Shown piece by piece: positions 44,297 through 52,760 of a stretch of 64,000 bases of DNA; the first letter of the stretch is position 1, and each line of letters begins with the position of its first letter. The DNA lies in NCBI RefSeq assembly GCF_003234265.2, contig NZ_CP126256.1:3224001-3288000 (forward strand), written 5' to 3'. The stretch is from Curtobacterium sp. MCSS17_015 (lineage in GTDB: Bacteria; Actinomycetota; Actinomycetes; Actinomycetales; Microbacteriaceae). The notes below the pieces were generated by a model. The model ran no database searches. It was not told where the DNA came from and saw only the letters and a list, made by a program, of their open reading frames with translations. The translations under genes and the position numbers were made by a program.

Positions 44297-45064
44297 TCAC
44301 GGGATCGGCACCGCATCCCAGACGCCGGCGAGCCGGAGGGCGAACAACGGCGGCTCGTCGTTCGGCCGGAACGTGGAGCTCATGCCGAAGTCGAGGCCGC
44401 CCGACTTCGGCACGTCGACGCCGGCACCGATCGGCTCGGACGCATCCACCGGGTTGATCGAGTCAGCCGACGCGAGCTTGTCCTCGAGTTCGCCGACCGA
44501 GGTCTCCGGCAGGTCGAGCTGTCGGAGCACGTCACGGTACCCGGCCACGCCTGCCGTGGCGCCCTCCACCGGCACGGTGTGGACGTCGAGGTGGAACAGC
44601 CGCCCCTCGGGCAGGGTCACCTCGCCCGACCGATCCGTCATCTCCTCGTCGTTGTCCAGCGCGTCGAAGATCACCTCGGTCGCGGTGACGCGGACCTCCC
44701 TGCCACCGGGCAGCAGGAACCGCACGGGCCGTCCTCCCGGTGCCGTGGCCGAGTAGGCGCCGACGAACGGACTGGCCCCGTCGGTCTCGATGCCGAACGC
44801 CTCGACGGAGGGCGGCACGGTCAGGTCCCACGTCTCGACGCCGTCTCGACGGCTCATCGCCGTGGGTGCCGGACCGGTGTGGCGCACGCCGTTCGCGACC
44901 GAGACGTCGCTGCGGGACGGTGCCGGCGTGGGCCCGCTGATGACGGGGACACATCCGGTGAGCAGCGCGACGGTCACGGTCGCGATCGCCAGGACGGACG
45001 CACGACGGCCCACCCGCGCCGTGCTCTCGTCGCCGACCGTGTCCGGCCGCCGGTCGTCGTCCAT
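44297..45064 (-). CDS. predicted lipoprotein, unknown function
   Basis: 255-aa protein with a ~20-residue polar N-terminal extension before the signal segment RASVLAIATVTVALLTGC, where LTGC is the lipobox (Cys at about residue 38). The rest is soluble and rich in short beta strands; no domain was recognised. It contains the phrases ETWDLTVPPSVEAFGIETDGASP and VDVPKSGGLDFGMSSTFRPNDEPPLF in separate halves, suggesting a single folded domain. It is probably extracellular and membrane-anchored. The gap before it (to 44157) and after it holds no other gene. Confidence 0.7.
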   Translation of the reverse strand: MDDDRRPDTVGDESTARVGRRASVLAIATVTVALLTGCVPVISGPTPAPSRSDVSVANGVRHTGPAPTAMSRRDGVETWDLTVPPSVEAFGIETDGASPFVGAYSATAPGGRPVRFLLPGGREVRVTATEVIFDALDNDEEMTDRSGEVTLPEGRLFHLDVHTVPVEGATAGVAGYRDVLRQLDLPETSVGELEDKLASADSINPVDASEPIGAGVDVPKSGGLDFGMSSTFRPNDEPPLFALRLAGVWDAVPIP

Positions 45065-45170
45065 CGTCACTCCCCCGGTCTGCTGACGCTGGTCCCCCTC
45101 CGGGACCGACGTCTGCTCCAGCTTGCCGCGCGCCGACGGTCCGTGTCCGGCCTCCGGCCTCCGGCCTACC

Positions 45171-45294
45171 GTCACGCAGGCGGTCGCCTGCGCCGGACGG
45201 GAGGCCGGGCCCGGCCTGGCCACGCGCCTCCCGTCACGCAGGCGGTCGCCTCCACGGACGGGAGGCCCGGCCTGGCCGCGCGCCTCCCGTCCGC
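45171..45294. repeat. tandem 62-bp duplication containing two hairpins
   Basis: Two adjacent units (45171-45232 and 45233-45294) both begin GTCACGCAGGCGGTCGCCT and each carries a GGACGGGAGGC...GCCTCCCGTC hairpin (45195-45235 and 45256-45292). The second ends 15 bases from the stop codon of the minus-strand alcohol dehydrogenase gene and probably terminates it. The first looks like a later duplication. The remaining ~105 bp up to the lipoprotein gene show no ORF. Confidence 0.65.
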
Positions 45295-45307
45295 GACGCG
45301 CTCGCGA

Positions 45308-46345
45308 CTACAGGACGACGACCGTCGTGCCCGCCGCCGTCGCGGGCCGGTCCATCGCGGCGAGCGCCGCAGGCGCCTCCTCGAGCCCGATCGTCCGTCC
45401 GACCAGCGGTGCTGGGTCCAGGCGGCCCGCGGCGATCTCGGCGAGCATGGCCGGGTACTCGTGCGCGGACATACCGTGGCTGCCGAGCAGCTCGAGTTCG
45501 AGGCCGATGACGCGGCCGAGGTCGACCTGCGGGATGGCGTTCGCCCCGGCGAGGAGCCCGACCTGGACGTGCCGACCGCCGGGACGGAGGGCGGCGATGC
45601 CCTGCCGGACGAGCGAGGCGCGTCCGAGGGCCTCGACGACGACGTGCGCGCCGCCGACCGTTGCCGTCCGGATCTGCTCGTCGACGTCGTCAGACCGGGC
45701 GTCGACCGTGGTGGTGGCGCCGAGCGTCCGGGCGAGCGCGAGCGCCTCGGCGGAGACGTCGATCGCTGTCACCTGCGCACCGCGGGAGACGGCGACGACG
45801 ATCGCCGAGAGCCCGACTCCCCCGCAGCCGAACACGACGACGTGCTCCCCGGGGGCGGTTCGGGCGCGGTTCACGATCGCGCGGTAGGCGGTGGCGAACC
45901 GGCAGCCGAGTCCGGCGGCGGTGGCGTCGTCGATGGCGTCCGGCACGGCGACGAGGTTCGTGTCGGCGTGGTGCACGACGACCCGCTCGGCGAAGGACCC
46001 GGGGCGGTCGAACCCGGGCTGGGTCTGGTTCGGGCAGATGCTCTGGCGTCCGGCGACGCACGTGGGGCAGGTGCCGCACGCGTTCACGAACGGGGCGGTG
46101 ACGCGGGTGCCGGGCTGCCACTGCCGGACCTCGTCCCCGACCTGCTCGACGACGCCGACGAACTCGTGTCCGGGGACGTGCGGCAGCGACACCGTGTCGT
46201 CGTGCCCGTGCCAGGCGTGCCAGTCACTGCGGCAGACGCCGGTCGCGACGACGCGGACCACGGCGGCGTGCGGCGGGCACTCCGGGTCGGGGACCTCGGT
46301 GACGACGGGCGTCGCGGAGAAGGCAGTGAAGGTGACGGCGCGCAT
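45308..46345 (-). CDS. zinc-dependent alcohol dehydrogenase
   Basis: 345-aa medium-chain dehydrogenase. Catalytic zinc ligands are visible in GVCRSDWH (Cys38) and VPGHEFVG (His/Glu, about residues 59-60). The structural zinc cysteines are in CGTCPTCVAGRQSIC, and the Rossmann motif is FGCGGVGLSAIVVA. It oxidises an alcohol or reduces an aldehyde with NAD(P); the substrate is unknown. The upstream TetR gene on the same strand ends 44 bp before the start and may be co-transcribed. The start is ATG 46345, after GGAAGGATCGTGCCC. Confidence 0.92.
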   Translation of the reverse strand: MRAVTFTAFSATPVVTEVPDPECPPHAAVVRVVATGVCRSDWHAWHGHDDTVSLPHVPGHEFVGVVEQVGDEVRQWQPGTRVTAPFVNACGTCPTCVAGRQSICPNQTQPGFDRPGSFAERVVVHHADTNLVAVPDAIDDATAAGLGCRFATAYRAIVNRARTAPGEHVVVFGCGGVGLSAIVVAVSRGAQVTAIDVSAEALALARTLGATTTVDARSDDVDEQIRTATVGGAHVVVEALGRASLVRQGIAALRPGGRHVQVGLLAGANAIPQVDLGRVIGLELELLGSHGMSAHEYPAMLAEIAAGRLDPAPLVGRTIGLEEAPAALAAMDRPATAAGTTVVVL

Positions 46346-46388
46346 GGGCACGATCCTTCCACCCGGTCCCGCGGCCTCGGCCTCAGCC

Positions 46389-46934
46389 TCAGGGCAGCGC
46401 GGCGAACACCTCGTCGACGGTGTCCTCCATCGGCCGCTCCCCGGTCCCCGCCGCCCACTGCTCGAGGGCGACCTGGAACACGAGCACGCCGAGTTCCGCG
46501 ACGACGGTCGCCTGCAGCGGGGTCTCCCCCCGCTCGATGAAGGCGGCCCGGGCGGCGCGGACGAGGTCGGACCGCTTGCGGGCGTCACGGTCGCGGAGTT
46601 CGTCGTTCCCCTCGATGATCCGGCGCCATGCGGCGGTCTGCTCGTGGTTCCCGTCGAAGCGCGTGGCCGCGACCTGGTGCAGGACGCGGCGGACGACCCG
46701 CATCGGTTCGAGGTCGTCCGGCGCCTCGGCGATGAGCCGCGCGGCGGTCTCCGGGATCTCGGCACCCGCGAAGACGACCTCGCGCTTGTCGGCGAAGTGC
46801 CGGAAGAACGTCCTGGTCGTCAGGCCCGCACGAGCGGTGATCTGCGGCACCGTCGTTGCGGCGAACCCCTGCTCGGCGAAGAGCTCGAACGCGGCGCGCT
46901 CGAGTCGTCCTCGTGCATCCGGAGCCCATCGCAT
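46389..46934 (-). CDS. TetR-family regulator
   Basis: 181-aa repressor. The N-terminal HTH is RLERAAFELFAEQGFAATTVPQITARAGLTTRTFFRHFADKREV (about residues 10-53, quoted as the family core), followed by a helical ligand-binding domain. It is divergent from an NADP-dependent oxidoreductase gene; two identical-arm operators lie between them. TACCAT lies six bases before its ATG, so leaderless transcription is likely and the first operator would occlude its promoter. It also precedes the zinc alcohol dehydrogenase gene on the same strand. Confidence 0.9.
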   Translation of the reverse strand: MRWAPDARGRLERAAFELFAEQGFAATTVPQITARAGLTTRTFFRHFADKREVVFAGAEIPETAARLIAEAPDDLEPMRVVRRVLHQVAATRFDGNHEQTAAWRRIIEGNDELRDRDARKRSDLVRAARAAFIERGETPLQATVVAELGVLVFQVALEQWAAGTGERPMEDTVDEVFAALP

Positions 46935-46950
46935 CGTCCGATGGTAGCTG

Positions 46951-46994
46951 ATGACACGACGTGTCATGAGGCGTACGATGACACCACGTGTCAT
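46951..46994. promoter_or_regulatory. twin TetR operators
   Basis: Two perfect palindromes, ATGACAC-GAC-GTGTCAT (46951-46967) and ATGACAC-CAC-GTGTCAT (46978-46994), have 7-bp arms and centres 27 bp apart. Both sit between the divergent TetR and oxidoreductase genes, an arrangement expected for cooperative repressor binding over two promoters. Confidence 0.8.
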
Positions 46995-47028
46995 CGCGCT
47001 GATCGGCACCGGAGAACGAGGAGCTCGC

Positions 47029-48099
47029 ATGACCGCCGACGATCCCACCACCACGAACGCAGCACTCTTCCTGCTCAGCCCCCGCGGCCCCTTCGAGGTC
47101 CGCCCCACCCCGGTGCCGAGCCCCGCCGCAGGTCAGGTCGTCGTCCGCGTCCGTGCCGTGGCCGTCAACCCGGTCGACGCGATCACCGGCCCGCTCCGGC
47201 GCCTCGTGACCCCCTGGGTGCGCTTCCCGACGGTCCTCGGCAGCGACGTCGCCGGCGAGGTCCTCGCCGTCGGGCCGGACGTCACGGCCCTCGCGGTCGG
47301 CGACCGGGTGACCGCGTTCGCCGCCGGCCAGGAGAAACCGCGGAACAGCGCGGCCGAGGGCGGGTTCCAGCGGATCGTGACGGTCCTCGAGCGCGTCACC
47401 ACGCGCCTCCCGGACGACCTGTCCTTCGAGCAGGCCGCGGTCCTGCCGCTCGCGCTGGCGACCGCGGCCGCGGGCCTGTACGAAGCCGACCAGCTGGCCC
47501 TCCCCCTGCCGGGCGACCGCGCGGACCGGAGCGACCAGGTGGTCCTCGTCTGGGGCGCGTCGACGAGCGTCGGGAGCAACGCCGTCCAGCTCGCCCGTGC
47601 CAGTGGCTCCACGGTGGTGGCGACCGCCGGTCGGGCGAACCACGACCTCGTCCGCTCCCTCGGCGCCGAGACCGTCCTCGACTACCGGGACGACGACGTG
47701 GACGCCGAGGTCGTCGCTGCGCTGCGAGGCCGTCGGCTCGCGGGCACGATCGCCATCGGCAGCGGGTCACTGGGGCACGCCCTGCGGATCACCCGTCGCG
47801 CACCCGGCGCGAAGCGGATCGCGTCCGCCTACCCCGATCCGGTGACCGCTGTGCGGTCGCGGATCGCGCGCCTGGGCGGCATCCGCGTCTCCGCCATCTG
47901 GGGCGGTACCCCGGTGGTCTCCCCCGTCGGACCGGCCGTCTTCCGCGACTTCCTGCCCGGAGCGCTGGCCGACGGGCGCTTCCGCGCAGCCCCGGAGGCG
48001 ATGGTCGTCGGACACGGACTGGAGGCCCTCCCCGGCGCCCTGCAGACGCTGCGGGACGGCGTCTCCGCCCGCAAGGTCGTGGTGGCGATGGACGACTGA
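47029..48099 (+). CDS. NADP-dependent quinone-oxidoreductase-like protein
   Basis: 356-aa medium-chain reductase without the zinc ligands. The cofactor motif is VLVWGASTSVGSNAVQLARASG, preceded by FEQAAVLPLALATAAAGLY. The N-terminal GroES-like domain contains VRAVAVNPVDAITGPLR and VLGSDVAGEVLAVG. It resembles fungal/actinobacterial enoyl-reductase or zeta-crystallin-like proteins. The twin TetR operators upstream imply induction by a small hydrophobic effector. The ATG at 47029 follows GGAGAACGAGGAGCTCGC. Confidence 0.9.
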   Translation: MTADDPTTTNAALFLLSPRGPFEVRPTPVPSPAAGQVVVRVRAVAVNPVDAITGPLRRLVTPWVRFPTVLGSDVAGEVLAVGPDVTALAVGDRVTAFAAGQEKPRNSAAEGGFQRIVTVLERVTTRLPDDLSFEQAAVLPLALATAAAGLYEADQLALPLPGDRADRSDQVVLVWGASTSVGSNAVQLARASGSTVVATAGRANHDLVRSLGAETVLDYRDDDVDAEVVAALRGRRLAGTIAIGSGSLGHALRITRRAPGAKRIASAYPDPVTAVRSRIARLGGIRVSAIWGGTPVVSPVGPAVFRDFLPGALADGRFRAAPEAMVVGHGLEALPGALQTLRDGVSARKVVVAMDD

Positions 48100-48301
48100 G
48101 TGTCCCCGCGGCGCTGGCCACGGAACGCGGATCCCGTGCCGCTGGCCGCGCCGGAGGCGGGCGGAGGGAGCGCGCCAACGCTGGATCTGAGCGGATGTGC
48201 AGGTTTTCGGGGTGACGTCCATCCCCCGAACGTGGGTGGAACCCCCTGCTGATCCCCGGCTTAGCGTCCGTCCTGAGAGTCACTCAAACGGAAGGACCAC
48301 C

Positions 48302-50239
48302 ATGCAACGACGCGTGGGAATGCGATTCGCCGCGATGTCCATCGCCGCCGGGACCGCCCTCGGAGGTGCGCTCGTCGTCGCGAGCCCCGCCGCGGCAGCA
48401 CCCGGGGACGCCGCAGCCGTCGGGATCAGTGCCGACGTCGCAGTACCGGATCTCGCGGGGATCGTCGGGCTCACCGCCGACGCGTCCGCCGGTGCCGTCT
48501 CGGTCGCCGGCACCGGTACCGACGAGTTCGACGGCGACGCCGCAGCGCTCGTCACGGCAGCGGTCGCCGACATCGGCGCGGGGGTCGTCACGACCTCGGC
48601 CAGCAGCGACGCCACACGCTCCACGGCGGCCGCGGAGATCGCCGGCGCCTCGATCGAGCTGTTCGGACTCGACGTCCTGACCGCCGACGCCGCGACGGCC
48701 ACCGCCACCTGCCCGGTCGGCGGTACCCCGACGAGCGACGCGCTCCTCACCGGCCTGACCGTGTTCGGCCAGGGGGTCACCCTCGACGTCGACACCCCGA
48801 CCTTCTCGAACGCGACGGCGCTGACGGGCGCCCTCGCCGGTGTCACCCTGACGGTCGACCTCGCCCGCACGACGACCACGACCGGCACGACCGCCACCGC
48901 CACCGCGGTCGTCGCCACCGTCACCCTCGACGGCACGGCCGCCGGCGTCACCCTCACCGACGACGCCGTCGCCACGGTCGTCCTCGCGCAGGCGAACTGC
49001 GAGACCCCGACCGCTGCGGCCGCGCCCGTCACGGTCGCCGACATCACCCCCGGCACCGGCCCCACCACCGGCGGCCAGACCGTCACGATCACGGGCTCCG
49101 GCTTCGGCGACGACACGACGGTCACGTTCGCCGGCGTCCCCGCCACCGACGTCACCGTCGCGGCCGACGGCGCCTCCCTGACCGCGGTGACGCCCGCCGG
49201 ACCCGCCGGCACGACGACCGCGGTCGTCACGAGCGGCGGCACCTCGGACAGCCTCCCCTACGTCTACGTCGCCCCGACGGTCACCGCGCTCGCGCCGGCC
49301 GAGGGTCCGGCTGCGGGCGGGACGACGGTGACGATCACCGGCACCGGCCTCCAGGCAGCTGACGAGGTCCGCTTCGGCGACACCCTCGCCGACGTGCAGT
49401 CCGTGTCCGACGACGGCACCACCATCGTCGTCACGGCACCGGCCGGCACGGGTCTGGTCGACGTCACCGTCGGCTTCCCCGGTGACACCCTGCTCACCGC
49501 TCCGGTGCAGTTCCGGTACGCGGCAGCCGCCGCCACACCGACCGTGACCGGCATCAGCCCCGCCGCCGGCCCGACCGCCGGTGGCCAGACCGTCGTCGTC
49601 TCGGGCACCGGCCTCGCCGGCACCACCGAGGTCACGTTCGACGGCGTCCCCGCCACGATCGTCGGCACGCCGACCGACACGAGCGTCACCGTCACGACGC
49701 CGGCCGGCACGACCGGCACCGCCGACGTGGCCGTCACCGGACCGGACGGCACCGCCGTCGCCGCTGACGCCTACGCCTACCTGCCCGTCCCCGCCGTCAC
49801 CGGTGCCACCCCCGGCTCCGGACCGACCACGGGCGGCACGACCGTCACCCTGACAGGTGACGGCTTCGTCCCCGGCGCCACGACCGTGACGATCTGCGGG
49901 GTCACCATCGACCCGGCCGACGTCACCGTCTCGGAGGACGGCACCGAGCTGACCTTCACCACCCCGGCCTGTGCCGCGGGCAGAGCGGCCATCACCGTCA
50001 GCACCGCGGGCGGTACGAGCGACGACGGGACGGCGTTCGCCTACCTCGCGGCCGGTGGCGCCACCGGAGGCACGGCTGGTGACGGCACCACGGGCACCGT
50101 CGGCGACGGCAGCGGCACGACCGGCAGCCTCGCGTTCACCGGGTCGGACCCGCGTGCGGGCATCGCGGCGGCGCTCACGCTGCTCCTGCTGGGCGCGGCG
50201 ACGGCGGTGTTCGGGTCCCGCCGACGCCGGTCGGTCTGA
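48302..50239 (+). CDS. choice-of-anchor/TIG-repeat surface protein with LAxTG sorting signal
   Basis: 645-aa cell-wall protein. The signal peptide (FAAMSIAAGTALGGALVVASPAAA) ends near residue 33. A ~200-residue N-terminal beta domain (choice-of-anchor P-like, with two Cys at about 139 and 237) is followed by four IPT/TIG repeats (about residues 245-325, 325-410, 415-495, 500-585), each with PxxGPTxGG and TITGxGF-type motifs. The C-terminus has a Gly/Thr linker, LAFTG, a membrane helix and RRRR, the sortase E/F-type signal also seen in the 1173-aa hydrolase. Likely an adhesin or structural surface protein. A GGAAGGACCACC site precedes the ATG. Confidence 0.88.
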   Translation: MQRRVGMRFAAMSIAAGTALGGALVVASPAAAAPGDAAAVGISADVAVPDLAGIVGLTADASAGAVSVAGTGTDEFDGDAAALVTAAVADIGAGVVTTSASSDATRSTAAAEIAGASIELFGLDVLTADAATATATCPVGGTPTSDALLTGLTVFGQGVTLDVDTPTFSNATALTGALAGVTLTVDLARTTTTTGTTATATAVVATVTLDGTAAGVTLTDDAVATVVLAQANCETPTAAAAPVTVADITPGTGPTTGGQTVTITGSGFGDDTTVTFAGVPATDVTVAADGASLTAVTPAGPAGTTTAVVTSGGTSDSLPYVYVAPTVTALAPAEGPAAGGTTVTITGTGLQAADEVRFGDTLADVQSVSDDGTTIVVTAPAGTGLVDVTVGFPGDTLLTAPVQFRYAAAAATPTVTGISPAAGPTAGGQTVVVSGTGLAGTTEVTFDGVPATIVGTPTDTSVTVTTPAGTTGTADVAVTGPDGTAVAADAYAYLPVPAVTGATPGSGPTTGGTTVTLTGDGFVPGATTVTICGVTIDPADVTVSEDGTELTFTTPACAAGRAAITVSTAGGTSDDGTAFAYLAAGGATGGTAGDGTTGTVGDGSGTTGSLAFTGSDPRAGIAAALTLLLLGAATAVFGSRRRRSV

Positions 50240-50261
50240 CCGGGCGCACCCGGCCGACCGA

Positions 50262-50307
50262 CACGAGGGCCGGCTCGCATCCCAGCGGATGCGGGTCGGC
50301 CCTCGTG
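50262..50307. terminator. 21-bp stem hairpin
   Basis: The arms begin CACGAGGGCCGGC and end GTCGGCCCTCGTG, pair over 21 bp with two G-U wobbles, and close with a CAGC tetraloop. The hairpin starts 23 bases after the TIG-protein stop. The remaining ~180 bp to the next gene show no ORF or conserved signal. Confidence 0.75.
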
Positions 50308-50485
50308 GCGTGCGTGCGGTCGGTCCTGCTCCCGGGACCCGGAGGGTCGGGGACGCGCTGGTCCCCACGGTCCTCGGTCGGACGTGCGCATGGCCACAGG
50401 CGCAGTGGACGCACGGGCCGGGCACTCCCGCCGCGGAGCGCTGCCGTGGACGGCGTGCTCGACATCTGCGCCGGAAGCGCCCTGG

Positions 50486-50887
50486 CTACTCGGTCGTGAC
50501 GTCGACCTCCTCGTGGCCGAGCGTCTCCGTCACCACGTGGTCGTCGGTGACCCGGTGCGTGCTGAGGGTGACGCGCTCCACCGGGACGACGGTCTTCGTC
50601 ACGGTGACCTGTTCCTCGTGCAGGACCACCACGATCGGCTCGCGGACGGGGACCTCGGCGCCGGGCAGGCGGGTCCCTCCGGTGATCGGCTCGCGTGTGA
50701 GCCGGACCTCCTCGTGACTGACGTCGACGCTGATGGTCCGCTGCTCGCTCACGACGACCCGCTCGAGCCGGACCCGCTCCGTCGCATGGAGCTCGGTCCT
50801 GACGGCGAGGCGCTCCTCGTGCCGGACCACCTCGATGTCGTCGTCGTCGGCGGCGGACGGGCGTCGCGGGGTGTGGGGCGAGGTCAT
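50486..50887 (-). CDS. DUF2382 domain protein
   Basis: 133-aa acidic protein, essentially one DUF2382 (YsnF/AvaK-type) domain: repeated beta-hairpin phrases VVRHEERLAVRTE, VSHEEVRLTREPI and VTKTVVPVERVTLSTH. Family members are stress-induced and of unknown mechanism. The ATG at 50887 follows GGAGGAGACC. It lies 90 bp downstream of a related PRC-barrel/DUF2382 gene on the same strand, probably a duplicated pair under common control. Confidence 0.85.
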   Translation of the reverse strand: MTSPHTPRRPSAADDDDIEVVRHEERLAVRTELHATERVRLERVVVSEQRTISVDVSHEEVRLTREPITGGTRLPGAEVPVREPIVVVLHEEQVTVTKTVVPVERVTLSTHRVTDDHVVTETLGHEEVDVTTE

Positions 50888-50977
50888 GGTCTCCTCCGAT
50901 GTGGACACGGGTTCGCAGGGTCAGCCGGACGCGGCGGCGGCCACCCGACGTGGGCCGGGGGCCGCCGCGGGCGGTGC

Positions 50978-51799
50978 CTAGGAGCGGGAGTCGCGGTCGG
51001 CGACGGTGCCGTCGGTCGTGGTGGTGCGGACTTCGGTGTCGTCGAGCTCGATCTCCTCGTGGGAGACGTCCTCGTTGACGGTCTGCTGCTCGGTGACGGT
51101 CTCGGTGCCCAGACGGACACGCTCGACGGGGACGGTCTCCTTCGAGGTGACGATGCGCTCCTCGGTGAGGACGACCTCGTGCTCCTCCTCACTGAGGTCC
51201 GGACCGGCGAGGGCGTCGGCGGCGTTCGCGTCGGTGATCGGCTCACGGCTGAGGGTGACCTCCTCGTGGCTGACCGGGACGGTCTTCGTGACCTGCTCGG
51301 TGACGACGTGCTTGCGCAGACGGGCACGGCCGGCTCCGACCCGCTCGGTGCCCACGTGCAGGCGCTCCTCGGAGCGGGTCATCGCGTCGTCGGTCGTCGG
51401 GCCGGACGTGTCGTGGCCCTCGGTGCCGTGGGTGTTCACGCCGCGGTCGGCGTCCTGGTCGTACAGCGGTGACTCGTCCACGGAGGCGTCGGTCATGCCG
51501 TAGTAGGAGTAGAGCGCCTGCTCCTCTTCGTCGCTGAGGGCGCCGTCGGCCTCGACCCGCGGTGCGTCCTTGACGAAGGCCTTGTCGTAGGCGATGCGGA
51601 CGATGCCGGCGTCGAAGTTCGCCTCGGTCAACGGCGCGAAGGTCTCCGAGGTCCCGAACAGACCGGTCCGGATGGTCACCCACGTCGGGGCCTGCGTGTC
51701 GTTGTCGACGTAGACCTGGCCGACGGTGCCGATCTTGGCTTCGCCGCTGCCGTAGACGTCGGCGCCGATGAGGTCGTTGACGCTGCTGCTGTCGATCAT
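50978..51799 (-). CDS. PRC-barrel and DUF2382 domain stress protein
   Basis: 273-aa cytoplasmic protein. The N-terminal PRC-barrel covers about residues 8-80 (DLIGADVYGSGEAKIGTVGQVYVD; TWVTIRTGLFG), then an acidic linker leads to a C-terminal DUF2382 domain at about residues 140-262, with VSHEEVTLSREPI and VSHEEIELDD repeated. The domain pair is common in actinobacterial general-stress proteins. The ATG at 51799 follows AAAAGGAGCACGAC. Its C-terminal half is paralogous to the neighbouring 133-aa protein. Confidence 0.87.
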   Translation of the reverse strand: MIDSSSVNDLIGADVYGSGEAKIGTVGQVYVDNDTQAPTWVTIRTGLFGTSETFAPLTEANFDAGIVRIAYDKAFVKDAPRVEADGALSDEEEQALYSYYGMTDASVDESPLYDQDADRGVNTHGTEGHDTSGPTTDDAMTRSEERLHVGTERVGAGRARLRKHVVTEQVTKTVPVSHEEVTLSREPITDANAADALAGPDLSEEEHEVVLTEERIVTSKETVPVERVRLGTETVTEQQTVNEDVSHEEIELDDTEVRTTTTDGTVADRDSRS

Positions 51800-51901
51800 G
51801 TCGTGCTCCTTTTCCCCGGGGTACCCGAGGGTCGATGAACAGTGGGTCCTCGATGGCCGGGGAGCCGGACACGAGCGTCCGCTCGGCCCTGCCTCGAGGA
51901 G

Positions 51902-51938
51902 GCTTACACCGTAAGCGAGTCCGAACTTACGACGTAAG
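51902..51938. promoter_or_regulatory. twin TetR operators
   Basis: GCTTAC-ACC-GTAAGC (51902-51916) and CTTAC-GAC-GTAAG (51926-51938) are palindromes with the same half-site (CTTAC) and three-base spacers, 23 bp apart centre to centre. A TAGACT -10-like box follows at 51945. They are the probable binding sites of the TetR protein encoded downstream, and may also serve the divergent PRC-barrel gene. The rest of the 238-bp gap shows nothing else. Confidence 0.7.
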
Positions 51939-52037
51939 CCCCGGTAGACTCACAGGTTCGGTGACGCCGTACTTCCGGGCGCCGACCCACGACCGGGAAC
52001 CGTCCCGGCGACGACCCCGGCGGACCTGGAGGCAGTC

Positions 52038-52748
52038 GTGACCGCGAACCGACCGAGCACGACCGGACCCAGACTCAGTCGCGAGTTGATCGTGGACACC
52101 GCGCTCGCCCAGATCGACCGCTCCGGCCCACAGGGGTTGTCCATGCGGTCCCTCGCACAGGACCTCGGCGTGGAGGCGATGTCCCTCTACCGGTACGTGC
52201 ACGGGAAGGAAGACCTGCTCGAAGGCGTCGTCGCGTCGCTGATGAGTGACCTCACCGCACGCCTCGACGACGCGCAGCCCGAGGCCGAGCACTGGCAGGG
52301 GTTCCTGCAGACCGTCGCCCACGAGGTCCGCCGGATCGCGACGGACCACCCGAAGGCGTTCCCCCTCGTCGCGACCCGCCATCCTGCCGCGCCCTGGCTC
52401 CGTCCGCCCCTCCGCAGCATCGAGGTCGTCGACACGTTCCTCCACGCGCTGACCGAGCACGGGTTCAGCGACGCACAGGCGGTCAACGCCTACCGGGCCT
52501 TCAGCAGCTTCCTGCTCGGGCAGCTCCTGTTGCAGTCCGTCGTGGCGGGAGCCGAGGCGGGGCCCGCGGAGGAACCCCTGGACGAAGGCGACGCCGACAT
52601 CCCGGAGGGCGACGGGAACCTGTCCCTCGACGTCGCTCCGGAGGTCCGACGCCTCCGCCCCCTGCTCAGCGAGGACCGCAGCGACGAGGAGTTCGAGGTC
52701 TCGCTCGAGGCGCTCCTCGACCGGTTGGACCGCGAACTGTCGCAGTGA
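52038..52748 (+). CDS. TetR-family regulator with TetR_C-type C-terminal domain
   Basis: 236-aa repressor. The HTH is in LSRELIVDTALAQIDRSGPQGLSMRSLAQDLGVEAMSLYRYVHGKEDLL (about residues 13-60, family core). The C-terminal domain is of the TetR_C_1 type, with an acidic insert (EEPLDEGDADIPEGDGNLS). No adjacent pump gene is present, so the regulator may act on itself and on the divergent DUF2382 genes. It starts at GTG 52038. Twin operators lie ~100 bp upstream. Confidence 0.88.
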   Translation: MTANRPSTTGPRLSRELIVDTALAQIDRSGPQGLSMRSLAQDLGVEAMSLYRYVHGKEDLLEGVVASLMSDLTARLDDAQPEAEHWQGFLQTVAHEVRRIATDHPKAFPLVATRHPAAPWLRPPLRSIEVVDTFLHALTEHGFSDAQAVNAYRAFSSFLLGQLLLQSVVAGAEAGPAEEPLDEGDADIPEGDGNLSLDVAPEVRRLRPLLSEDRSDEEFEVSLEALLDRLDRELSQ

Positions 52749-52760
52749 CGCGCGCGACCG

